Below are positions 1 through 5,306 of a stretch of 8,619 bases of DNA, piece after piece. The stretch lies in the NCBI GenBank assembly GCA_035690425.1, contig DASSKO010000190.1, forward strand, positions 1 to 8,619, read 5' to 3'. The stretch's first letter is position 1, and each line of letters starts with the position of its first letter. The DNA is from DASSKO01 sp035690425 (GTDB lineage Bacteria > Actinomycetota > Actinomycetes > Propionibacteriales > Nocardioidaceae). The translations under genes and the position numbers were made by a program. The notes beneath the pieces are model-generated. The model had not been told where the DNA came from, ran no database searches, and saw only the letters and a list, made by a program, of their open reading frames with translations.

Positions 1-162
1 GGCATCATCACCGCCGGCGTCCCCGCCTTCCTCCTCCTCGTCGGCTGGTGGGAAGACACCACCGCCGTCACCATCACCCTCGCCGTCCTCGGCGCCCTCC
101 TCCTCACCCTCGCCATCCCCCTCGGCCGCATCCTCGCCGCAACGCCAGAACCGGCCGCATAG
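1..162 (+). CDS. AmiS/UreI-like amide/urea channel, C-terminal end (partial)
   Basis: Only the last 53 codons are visible; the gene enters from the left edge in frame 1 and stops at TAG 160-162. The fragment has two hydrophobic stretches (about residues 3-15 and 22-46) separated by WWEDT, so it is the end of a polytopic membrane protein. The start GIITAGVPAFLLLVGWW resembles, from memory, the conserved C-terminal helix of the AmiS/UreI family (H. pylori UreI has EGILTAWIPAWLLF). That family conducts short amides or urea through the cytoplasmic membrane. The formamidase gene begins 30 bp downstream on the same strand, which fits an amide uptake plus hydrolysis operon. The extra hydrophobic segment after the motif goes beyond the end of H. 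pylori UreI. Membrane protein: sure. Family: probable, since only 53 residues can be judged. Confidence 0.6.
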   Translation, partial: GIITAGVPAFLLLVGWWEDTTAVTITLAVLGALLLTLAIPLGRILAATPEPAA

Positions 163-192
163 CCGCCGGTCAGCAACTGAAAGGACCCCACC

Positions 193-1440
193 ATGCCCGA
201 AGTTGTCTTCAGCGTCGACTACAGCAAGTCCATGCGGGACCAAGCCGTGCCGGGTCACAACCGCTGGCACCCCGACATCCCCGCCGCCGTCACGGTCAAG
301 CCGGGCAGCGACATCCGCGTGGAGTGCAAGGAGTGGACCGACGGTCAGATCGGCAACAACGACTCGGCCAACGACGTGCGCGATGTCGACCTGTCCCCCT
401 GCCACATGCTGTCCGGGCCGATCGCTGTCGAGGGCGCGGAACCCGGCGACCTGCTCGTGGTCGACATCCTCGACCTCGGTCCCGTGCCGCAGACAACCGG
501 CGACAACTGTGGCGAGGGCTGGGGCTACTCCGGGATCTTCGCGAAGGTCAACGGTGGCGGCTTCCTCACCGACTACTACCCGGACGCCTACAAGGCCGTA
601 TGGGACTTCCGCGGCCAGCAGGCCACCTCCCGCCACGTCCCGGGCGTGAGCTATACCGGCATCACCCACCCCGGACTGTTCGGCACGGCTCCATCACCTG
701 ACCTGCTGGCACGGTGGAATGCCCGAGAGCAGGCACTGATCGACACCGATCCGCAGCGAGTGCCACCGCTGGCGCTGCCGCCACTGGTCGAGAACACCCT
801 CGGCGGCACTGCGGGCGGTGACCTGCTCGGCAAGATCGCCGCCGAGGGAGCTCGCACCGTCCCACCCCGCGAGAACGGCGGCAACCACGACATCAAGAAC
901 TTCACCCGCGGCAGCCGTGTCTTCTACCCGGTCTTCGTCGACGGCGGCCTGCTCTCCGGTGGCGACCTGCACTTCAGCCAGGGAGACGGCGAGATCAACT
1001 TCTGCGGCGCCATCGAGATGGGCGGCTACATCGACTTCCATGTCGACCTGATCAAGGGCGGCATGGAGACCTACGGCATCACCACCAACCCGGTGTTCAT
1101 GCCCGGCCGGGTGGAGCCGCTGTACTCCGAGTGGTTGACGTTCATCGGGATCTCGGTAGACCACCGAGACGACACCAACCTCTACATGGATGCCACCCAG
1201 GCCTACCGCAATGCCTGCCTCAACGCGATCGAGTACTTGAAGAAGTGGGGCTACACCGGCGAGCAGGCCTACCTCATCCTCGGTACGTCCCCGATCGAGG
1301 GCCGTATCGGGGGAGTCGTCGACCTGCCGAACGCCTGCTGCTCGCTGTTCCTGCCGACCGAGATCTTCGATACCGACATCCGCCCAGGAGGCGACGGACC
1401 GCGTTCGCAGAGCCGTGGACAAGTCGCTGTCACGTCGTAG
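193..1440 (+). CDS. fmdA: Formamidase (acetamidase/formamidase family)
   Basis: A 415-residue cytoplasmic amidohydrolase that converts formamide (and more slowly other short amides) to formate and ammonia. The length and whole-protein pattern match FmdA of the Methylophilus type (acetamidase/formamidase family, PF03069), which is unrelated to nitrilase-type AmiF. Recognisable blocks are the N-terminal MPEVVFSVDYSKSM, ECKEWTDGQIGNND (44-57), the GPIAVEGAEPGDLL block (75-88), NCGEGWGYSGIF (105-116), the His-containing ENGGNHDIKN (227-236), SGGDLHFSQGDGE (255-267), TTNPVFMPGRVEP (297-309) and the C-terminal DLPNACCSLFLPTEIF (377-392). The start ATG at 193 is preceded by AAAGGA (179-184), an acceptable ribosome binding site. 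The gene follows the AmiS/UreI-like gene after 30 bp and is probably cotranscribed with it. No fmdB zinc-ribbon gene follows; the next gene is convergent. The last 20 residues are hydrophilic and look poorly conserved. Confidence 0.95.
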   Translation: MPEVVFSVDYSKSMRDQAVPGHNRWHPDIPAAVTVKPGSDIRVECKEWTDGQIGNNDSANDVRDVDLSPCHMLSGPIAVEGAEPGDLLVVDILDLGPVPQTTGDNCGEGWGYSGIFAKVNGGGFLTDYYPDAYKAVWDFRGQQATSRHVPGVSYTGITHPGLFGTAPSPDLLARWNAREQALIDTDPQRVPPLALPPLVENTLGGTAGGDLLGKIAAEGARTVPPRENGGNHDIKNFTRGSRVFYPVFVDGGLLSGGDLHFSQGDGEINFCGAIEMGGYIDFHVDLIKGGMETYGITTNPVFMPGRVEPLYSEWLTFIGISVDHRDDTNLYMDATQAYRNACLNAIEYLKKWGYTGEQAYLILGTSPIEGRIGGVVDLPNACCSLFLPTEIFDTDIRPGGDGPRSQSRGQVAVTS

Positions 1441-1463
1441 ACCGCACGGCTGGGGAACACTGC

Positions 1464-1856
1464 CTAGACGATCGAGCCGGGGTCACTGGGGACATCGACG
1501 GCGTGTCGCTCGAGCGTCTCCAGCTCGATGACCTCCAGCGCTTGCTCGTGCGTCGAGGCGAGCACGACGGGAGCCGCCACGCCGGCGTGGTAGGCCTGCA
1601 GCCACCGGACCGCCACCACGCACCACCGGTCCCCCGGCTGCAGGCCAGGGAACCCGTAGGCCGGGATCGGCGTGGCCAGGTCGTTGCCGACCGCACGCTG
1701 GTGTTCCAGGAACTCCGCCGTCACCACCGCGCACACGGTGTGGCTGCCCTGATCCTCCGGACCGGTCCGGCAGCATCCGTCACGAAAGAAGCCTGTGACC
1801 GGATCTGTGCCGCAAATCTGCAGCTCGCCACCGATGACGTTGCGTTCCGTGCTCAT
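1464..1856 (-). CDS. DUF2237 family protein
   Basis: A 130-residue soluble protein of the DUF2237 family (PF09996), whose biochemical function is unknown. The family signature is nearly complete: NVIGGELQICGTDPVTGFFRDG followed by CC (residues 6-29), TGPEDQGSHTVCAVVTAEFL (31-50), GNDLATPIPAYGFPGLQPGD (57-76), RWCVVAVRW (77-85) and THEQALEVI (102-110). Cysteines 15, 28, 29, 42 and 79 and His39 sit in the conserved blocks and could bind a metal, but this is inference. The frame stays open upstream to 2000. ATG 1856 is chosen because the family homology begins right after it and GGAGA lies just ahead in the mRNA (AGACTGGAGACATG). It is convergent with fmdA (23-bp gap) and separated from the LysM gene by 237 bp that hold a candidate small RNA, so it probably has its own promoter. 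Confidence 0.9.
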   Translation of the reverse strand: MSTERNVIGGELQICGTDPVTGFFRDGCCRTGPEDQGSHTVCAVVTAEFLEHQRAVGNDLATPIPAYGFPGLQPGDRWCVVAVRWLQAYHAGVAAPVVLASTHEQALEVIELETLERHAVDVPSDPGSIV

Positions 1857-1860
1857 GTCT

Positions 1861-1875
1861 CCAGTCTTACACTGG
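1861..1875. repeat. Short inverted repeat upstream of the DUF2237 gene
   Basis: CCAGT-CTTAC-ACTGG, a perfect 5-bp palindrome with a 5-nt spacer, starts 5 bp upstream of the DUF2237 start codon and ends close to its ribosome binding site. It could be an operator or a small mRNA hairpin. At this length it may also be chance. Confidence 0.25.
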
Positions 1876-1918
1876 TCACGCTCGGCGACTAAATGTGCGC
1901 GGATTGTGCGATTCGGCG

Positions 1919-1946
1919 TCGTCAGTGCTCCATCGTGGTCTAACGT
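1919..1946 (+). promoter_or_regulatory. Candidate promoter for the 6C-like RNA
   Basis: A -10 element TAACGT (1941-1946) fits the actinobacterial TANNNT pattern. TCGTCA (1919-1924), 16 bp upstream, is a weak -35. Transcription would start near 1951-1954, at the base of the first hairpin of the candidate RNA. No LexA box is visible here. The agreement between -10 position and hairpin start is the main support. Confidence 0.35.
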
Positions 1947-1950
1947 CTGT

Positions 1951-2057
1951 GGTGGTTGCTGCACCCCCCGCGGTGACCATCGCGCGGCCCCCTTCGCCAC
2001 GGCGTCCGACCCACTCCCCCCTGGGTCCCTGTCACAGACAGCGTCGCGAAGGGGGCC
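1951..2057 (+). ncRNA. 6C-like small RNA (two hairpins with C6 loops)
   Basis: There is no credible gene between 1857 and 2093. On the + strand the region folds into two hairpins with six consecutive C in each loop, which is the defining property of the actinobacterial 6C RNA family (also called B11 in M. tuberculosis). Hairpin 1: arms 1951-1962 and 1970-1981, 12 continuous pairs, loop ACCCCCC (1963-1969). Four of its pairs are G-U wobbles as + strand RNA and would be A-C mismatches on the other strand, so the RNA is read on +. Hairpin 2: GACCCA (2008-2013) with TGGGTC (2022-2027), loop CTCCCCCC. A third small hairpin CTGTC-ACA-GACAG lies at 2029-2041. A perfect 12-bp outer stem, GGCCCCCTTCGC (1986-1997) with GCGAAGGGGGCC (2046-2057), encloses the latter two. 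The roughly 105-nt size fits the family. The 3' end is uncertain, as no U-run follows. A covariance-model search was not possible here. Confidence 0.68.
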
Positions 2058-2079
2058 TGCGCTGTGCGTGGGCAGGCAC

Positions 2080-2095
2080 GACGGCCTGGGCCGTC
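2080..2095 (-). terminator. Candidate hairpin at the 3' end of the LysM gene
   Basis: GACGGCC-TG-GGCCGTC is a perfect 7-bp inverted repeat that overlaps the LysM stop codon. As RNA it would close with 6 pairs and a 4-nt loop. No T-run follows on either strand, so it is at best a U-less, actinobacterial-style terminator or a mRNA 3' stabiliser. It could equally lie at the end of a + strand transcript from the 6C-like region. Confidence 0.3.
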
Positions 2096-2438
2096 AAGGG
2101 CTGACCGGCACGTCGAGCTTGTCGCCGACCTGCAGGTTGGCGCCAACCGTGTTGAGCTCATGGATCTGGTCGATCAGCTCGCGCGGATCCGCACCCGGGG
2201 CAACCTGCGAGGCGATCCCCCACAGCGTGTCGCCGGGCTGCACGGTCACCACCTCCGTCGGGACCGGCTCGCCGGCCCCGAGCGCCGCGCCCGCCACCGC
2301 CACCAGCACCGCGCAGGCCATGGCCAGACACGTCAGGAAGAGCGCGAGTCGGCCGCGCCGGGTCAGCCGCAGTCCACCGGCCGGCCGGGTGCCTGCACCG
2401 GCAGGATGCGCCGTGCCGGTCATCGTGATCGTGCTCAT
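2094..2438 (-). CDS. Membrane-anchored LysM protein, divergent from lexA (ChiZ/DivS position)
   Basis: A 114-residue protein with a short basic cytoplasmic N-terminus (RLTRRGR, 24-30), one hydrophobic segment (about 31-55) and a C-terminal LysM domain (about 63-111; VVTVQPGDTLWGIAS at 63-77, NLQVGDKLDVP at 101-111). LysM binds N-acetylglucosamine chains, so the domain should sit outside the membrane on peptidoglycan. ATG 2438 is chosen over GTG 2465 because GGGAGG lies 7 nt upstream of it. The gene is divergent from lexA across LexA boxes, as are mycobacterial Rv2719c/ChiZ and corynebacterial divS, SOS-induced proteins that restrain cell division. This suggests an SOS-induced envelope or division role, but orthology rests on position and domain only. 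No separate hydrolase domain is present. An nrdR gene, often next in this neighbourhood in actinobacteria, is absent. Confidence 0.88.
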   Translation of the reverse strand: MSTITMTGTAHPAGAGTRPAGGLRLTRRGRLALFLTCLAMACAVLVAVAGAALGAGEPVPTEVVTVQPGDTLWGIASQVAPGADPRELIDQIHELNTVGANLQVGDKLDVPVSP

Positions 2439-2555
2439 CGTGGGACCTCCCGAATCGGTGGACACTCGCTGGCAGAAGTTCTAGACCAGAGCACCGACAG
2501 CCCGGCGGCGACGATGTCGGCAGACGCTCTCAACGCCCGGCCCGGCCGCATGCTC

Positions 2556-2571
2556 TCGAATGCAAGTTCGA
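2556..2571. promoter_or_regulatory. LexA box 1 (LysM side)
   Basis: TCGAATGCAAGTTCGA matches the actinobacterial SOS box TCGAAC-N4-GTTCGA with one mismatch (T for C at position 6). It is separated from box 2 by a single base, so the two centres are 17 bp apart. It lies in the 5' untranslated region or promoter zone of the LysM gene. Confidence 0.82.
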
Positions 2572-2572
2572 T

Positions 2573-2588
2573 TCGAACTTCTGTTCGG
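2573..2588. promoter_or_regulatory. LexA box 2 (LysM side)
   Basis: TCGAACTTCTGTTCGG matches the SOS consensus in 11 of 12 defined positions (last base G for A). It is adjacent to box 1. Together they could bind two LexA dimers on nearly adjoining sites and shut off the LysM promoter. Confidence 0.82.
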
Positions 2589-2616
2589 TTCTACCTGATC
2601 GCGCCGGGAAAGTCAC
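2588..2616 (-). promoter_or_regulatory. Weak candidate promoter for the LysM gene
   Basis: Read on -, GTGACT (2616-2611) could be a -35 and TAGAAC (2593-2588) a -10, with a 17-bp spacer. The start would then fall inside LexA box 2 and give a leader of about 140 nt. Both hexamers deviate from consensus. The placement next to boxes 1 and 2 is the main argument. Confidence 0.28.
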
Positions 2617-2624
2617 GCACTTTG

Positions 2625-2640
2625 GCGAACAATTGTTCGA
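2625..2640. promoter_or_regulatory. LexA box 3 (lexA side)
   Basis: GCGAACAATTGTTCGA matches the SOS consensus in 11 of 12 defined positions (first base G for T) and has a fully palindromic core GAACAATTGTTC. It lies 45 bp upstream of the proposed lexA -35, so it may serve as an auxiliary lexA operator. It may also act on the divergent promoter. Confidence 0.8.
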
Positions 2641-2672
2641 CCCGTCACCGTGACACGCATGCGTCCACATAG

Positions 2673-2688
2673 TCGAACAGGTGTTTGA
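2673..2688. promoter_or_regulatory. LexA box 4 (lexA operator)
   Basis: TCGAACAGGTGTTTGA matches the SOS consensus in 11 of 12 defined positions (T for C in the right arm). Its right end overlaps the proposed -35 of lexA, a position suited to autorepression. Confidence 0.82.
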
Positions 2689-2713
2689 AACCGCCCGGCA
2701 TGTGGTCTACGGT
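2685..2713 (+). promoter_or_regulatory. lexA promoter
   Basis: TTGAAA (2685-2690, five of six matches to TTGACA), a 17-bp spacer and TACGGT (2708-2713, TANNNT type) form a good sigma70-class promoter. Transcription would start near 2720, leaving a leader of about 54 nt before the lexA ATG. The -35 overlaps LexA box 4. Confidence 0.6.
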
Positions 2714-2773
2714 CGACTCAACGCAACCGACCGGCGCGACGCGTCCGGGGCAGACCAGCAAGGGGTGACACTG

Positions 2774-3511
2774 ATGCCGCGCAAGAAGGCAGCCGGTTCC
2801 GACAAGCAGGCCACCGTCCGCGAGCTTCCCGACGGCCCCCCTGACGCGACCGGCCTCACACCGCGACAGCGTCGAGTGCTCGACGTCATCCGCGACTCCG
2901 TGGAGGACCGCGGATACCCGCCGAGCATGCGCGAGATCGGCGAGGCGGTGGGCCTCACCAGCTCCTCCAGCGTCTCCCATCAGTTGCACATGCTGGAGTC
3001 CAAGGGCTTCATCCGTCGGGACGCCAACCGCCCGCGGGCCCTTGAGGTGCTGCATCCTGATACCGGAGCGGCCCGCACAGTCGGCGCCTCCATCTCCCCC
3101 GTCGGTGACGACACCGGCATCGGCGACGCCCGGCCGGAGGCGACGTTCGTGCCCGTCGTCGGCCGCATCGCCGCCGGCGGCCCCATTCTCGCCGAGGAAC
3201 GCGTCGAGGAGGTGATGCCGTTGCCGAGGTCGCTGGTGGGCGACGGCACGCTGTTCCTGCTCGAGGTCAAGGGCGACTCGATGATCGATGCCGCCATCTG
3301 CGACGGCGACTTGGTCACCATCCGCCAACAGCCGACCGCCGAGAACGGCGAGATGGTCGCGGCCATGATCGACGGCGAGGCGACCGTCAAGACGCTGCAG
3401 AAGCGGGCCGGCAAGGTGTGGCTGCTCCCCCACAACGACGTCTACCAGCCCATCGACGGCGCCGAGGCGACCATCCTCGGCAAGGTAGTCGCGGTCCTGC
3501 GCCGGGTCTGA
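2774..3511 (+). CDS. lexA: LexA, SOS transcriptional repressor
   Basis: A 245-residue LexA that represses DNA damage genes and cleaves itself when RecA filaments form. The winged helix-turn-helix spans about 28-93 (LTPRQRRVLDVIRDS, then YPPSMREIGEAVGL at 48-61 and SSVSHQLHMLESKGF at 65-79). The cleavage site is Ala134-Gly135 within RIAAGGP. The catalytic dyad is Ser169 (KGDSM) and Lys206 (TVKTL). The spacings (35 residues from cleavage Ala to Ser, 37 from Ser to Lys) equal those of E. coli LexA, so it should be fully active. A long acidic linker (94-123) between the domains is common in actinobacteria. ATG 2774 has AGGGG (2761-2765) upstream. An in-frame GTG at 2681 was rejected because it lies inside a LexA box. 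Autoregulation through boxes 3 and 4 is likely. Confidence 0.97.
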   Translation: MPRKKAAGSDKQATVRELPDGPPDATGLTPRQRRVLDVIRDSVEDRGYPPSMREIGEAVGLTSSSSVSHQLHMLESKGFIRRDANRPRALEVLHPDTGAARTVGASISPVGDDTGIGDARPEATFVPVVGRIAAGGPILAEERVEEVMPLPRSLVGDGTLFLLEVKGDSMIDAAICDGDLVTIRQQPTAENGEMVAAMIDGEATVKTLQKRAGKVWLLPHNDVYQPIDGAEATILGKVVAVLRRV

Positions 3512-3530
3512 CGCGTCAGCCCGCCCCGAC

Positions 3531-3546
3531 GTGGGTAGGCACCCAC
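3531..3546 (+). terminator. Candidate hairpin after lexA
   Basis: GTGGGT-AGGC-ACCCAC is a perfect 6-bp stem with a 4-nt loop, 19 bp after the lexA stop and 49 bp before the next gene. No T-run follows. It could be a U-less terminator or an attenuating hairpin. A second palindrome, TGACGCGTCA (3509-3518), overlaps the lexA stop codon. Confidence 0.35.
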
Positions 3547-3595
3547 ACAGGGATCGGATGCGCAGCGACCAGGGCGAGCGACGCGGAGGTGGGTG

Positions 3596-4288
3596 ATGCC
3601 GCAGGTGCGGCCACGGGGGATCTGGACGGGGTTCGCCGCCGCGATCATCGGGATGGTCGTGGTGGGCGTCGCGATGACCGTCATCGCGTGGCGGCCCTGG
3701 GGATGGGTCGGTGCCGCGCTCATTGCTGCCGGCGCCGTGCTCGGCCTGCTCTCCGGCATCCTGCAGGACGTCCAGGGCGGTTCGCCGGGTGACCCCGGTG
3801 ACGGCGAGGACACCGACGGGAGCGAGCAGCGCCGCGGAGTGCGGGCGGGGACGAAGCTCTCGGTGCCGGCGCCGACGCCGGACAGCGCCGTCACCGTCAA
3901 CGCCGGCGCTGCCCAAGGGGCCTATCTTGACCCCGCGCCGCCGTCCGCACGGCTGCGGTTCTTCGCCATCGCCATGGTGGTGCTGGCGGCCTGGATGGTC
4001 CTCGCGCCCATGCTGCTGCACAACCTGGACACCGAGACGGGCAACGACGTGGTGCTCCGCGACTACGCCGTCGCCGGCCTGCTGCTGGTCACCGGCCTGG
4101 CGCTGCGCGATATCCGTCGCCACGTCGCGTGGTGTGTCATCCCCGCGGTCTGCGGGGCGGCGCTGCTGCTCGCCACCGCACTGAGCCCGCCGCTCACCAC
4201 CCGGCTCACGGTGAACGAGGCAGTCTGCGGCGTGCTGGCGATCAGCCTCGCAGCGGCGTACGCGACGTTGCGCCTCAGCCGCAGGTGA
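3596..4288 (+). CDS. Membrane protein of unknown function, six predicted helices
   Basis: I do not recognise this 230-residue protein. It has two hydrophobic segments near the N-terminus (about 11-32 and 37-56), a hydrophilic linker rich in Gly, Asp and Pro (about 60-118), then four more segments (about 122-142, 155-170, 178-197, 206-224). The second half looks like two copies of one unit: a helix ending in AP or SP (LAPML at 136-140, LSPPL at 196-200), then N-D/E and a Gly-containing helix. This resembles the SPW repeat of small membrane proteins, but weakly. ATG 3596 is chosen because GGAGGT (3585-3590) lies 5 nt upstream; GTG 3593 would be too close to it. It lies 84 bp after lexA on the same strand and could be partly cotranscribed with it, but nothing ties it to the SOS response. 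It is convergent with selD (10-bp gap). Confidence 0.75.
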   Translation: MPQVRPRGIWTGFAAAIIGMVVVGVAMTVIAWRPWGWVGAALIAAGAVLGLLSGILQDVQGGSPGDPGDGEDTDGSEQRRGVRAGTKLSVPAPTPDSAVTVNAGAAQGAYLDPAPPSARLRFFAIAMVVLAAWMVLAPMLLHNLDTETGNDVVLRDYAVAGLLLVTGLALRDIRRHVAWCVIPAVCGAALLLATALSPPLTTRLTVNEAVCGVLAISLAAAYATLRLSRR

Positions 4289-4298
4289 GCCCCGACGG

Positions 4299-5306
4299 TC
4301 AGCGCACGACGAGGGTGTGCTCGCCGCGCGGCACCAGCTCGCCGATGACCGGGTGCCCCGGCAGCTCGCCGGCCACCAGCAGACCACCGGAGGTCTGTGC
4401 GTCGGCGAGCAGCAAGAGCTCGTCGTCGGACACGCTCGTGCTCAGCTCAGCACGCACCCAGTCCAGGTTGCGCTTGGAGCCGCCCGGCACGAAGCCGTCG
4501 GCGAGCGACGTCCGGGCACCGTCGAGGTAGGGCACGGCGGCCGCATCGACGACCGCGCTCACCCCGCTGGCACGGGCGAGTTTGAACAGGTGCCCGAGCA
4601 GGCCGAACCCGGTCACGTCGGTGGCGCAGTCGATGCCGGCGGCGAGCGCGGATCGCGACGCCTCGCGGTTGAGCGTCACCATCGCGTCGACGGCGTGCTC
4701 GAAGACCTCACCGGTCGACTTGTGACGGTTGTTGAGCACGCCGAGCCCGAGCGGCTTGGTCAGCGTCAGCGGCAGGCCGGCCCGGCCGGCGTCGTTGCGC
4801 ATCAGTCGGTTCGGGTCGGCGACACCGGTCACCGCCATGCCGTACTTGGGCTCGGGGTCGTCGACGCTGTGACCACCGGCGACGTAGCAGCCCGCCGACG
4901 TGGCGACGCGCAGCCCGCCGGCCAGCACCTCCCGCGCGAGCTCGAACGGGACCTGCTCGCGCGGCCAGCCCAGCAGGTTGACCGCGACGAGCGGCTCCCC
5001 GCCCATCGCGTAGACGTCCGACATCGCGTTGGCCGCGGCGATCCGGCCCCAGTCGTGCGGATCGTCGACGACGGGGGTGAAGAAGTCGGCCGTCGCGACG
5101 ATCGCGCGGTCGCCGTCGAGACGCACGACCGCAGCATCGTCACCGTGCTCGAGACCGACCAGCAGCCGGTCGCCGCCGGTCATGCTGAGCCCGGGCTGGG
5201 CAAGGCCGGCGACCACGTCCTCGAGCTCGCCGGGCGGCACCTTGCAGGCGCATCCGCCGCCGTGTGCGAGCTGGGTCAGTCGGAGCCGATCGGGTGTGGT
5301 CGTCAC
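4299..5306 (-). CDS. selD: Selenide, water dikinase (selenophosphate synthetase)
   Basis: A 335-residue enzyme that makes selenophosphate from selenide and ATP, the selenium donor for selenocysteine (and for selenouridine in tRNA). The catalytic loop HGGGCACKVPP (15-25) has Cys19 and Lys22 matching Cys17 and Lys20 of E. coli SelD. The key position is coded by TGC, so this is a Cys form and not a Sec form. ATP and metal binding blocks follow: GDDAAV (55-60), TADFFTPVVDDP (72-83), NAMSDVYAMGG (93-103), AGGHSVDDPEPKYG (143-156), DVTGFGLLGH (230-239) and AQTSGGLL (303-310), where most relatives have PQTSGGLL. The start is GTG 5306, which overlaps the upstream stop as GTGA. Only AAGG directly before it could act as ribosome binding site, so translation probably depends on coupling. 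It is the last gene of the FDH operon. No selA, selB or tRNA-Sec gene is visible in this window. Confidence 0.96.
   Translation of the reverse strand: MTTTPDRLRLTQLAHGGGCACKVPPGELEDVVAGLAQPGLSMTGGDRLLVGLEHGDDAAVVRLDGDRAIVATADFFTPVVDDPHDWGRIAAANAMSDVYAMGGEPLVAVNLLGWPREQVPFELAREVLAGGLRVATSAGCYVAGGHSVDDPEPKYGMAVTGVADPNRLMRNDAGRAGLPLTLTKPLGLGVLNNRHKSTGEVFEHAVDAMVTLNREASRSALAAGIDCATDVTGFGLLGHLFKLARASGVSAVVDAAAVPYLDGARTSLADGFVPGGSKRNLDWVRAELSTSVSDDELLLLADAQTSGGLLVAGELPGHPVIGELVPRGEHTLVVR

Noticed and set aside
48..701. A His/Arg/Pro-rich frame on + overlapping the channel-like gene and fmdA
   Set aside because: It is a shifted frame through two real coding regions; the composition is an artefact of C-rich codons.
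1857..2000. N-terminal extension of the DUF2237 protein to 2000
   Set aside because: Homology begins just after ATG 1856, which has a ribosome binding site, and the extension overlaps the candidate RNA.
1795..2484. A + frame across the LysM gene and the gap to DUF2237
   Set aside because: It is antisense to the LysM coding sequence, rich in Ser/Pro/Arg, and runs through the structured RNA region without a ribosome binding site.
2681..2773. N-terminal extension of LexA from GTG 2681
   Set aside because: The GTG lies inside LexA box 4 and upstream of the proposed transcription start, and the 31 extra residues do not match LexA.
4289..4298. tRNA-Sec or terminator between the membrane protein gene and selD
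   Set aside because: The gap is only 10 bp and no hairpin or tRNA-like structure is visible.
2645..4387. A 580-codon open frame on - opposite lexA and the membrane protein gene
   Set aside because: It is antisense to lexA with all catalytic residues intact, has no ribosome binding site or family pattern, and its His/Arg/Asp-rich composition is typical of shadow frames.
5240..5262. Selenocysteine codon in the SelD active site
   Set aside because: Many SelD proteins are selenoproteins, but here the catalytic position reads TGC (Cys), with no in-frame TGA.
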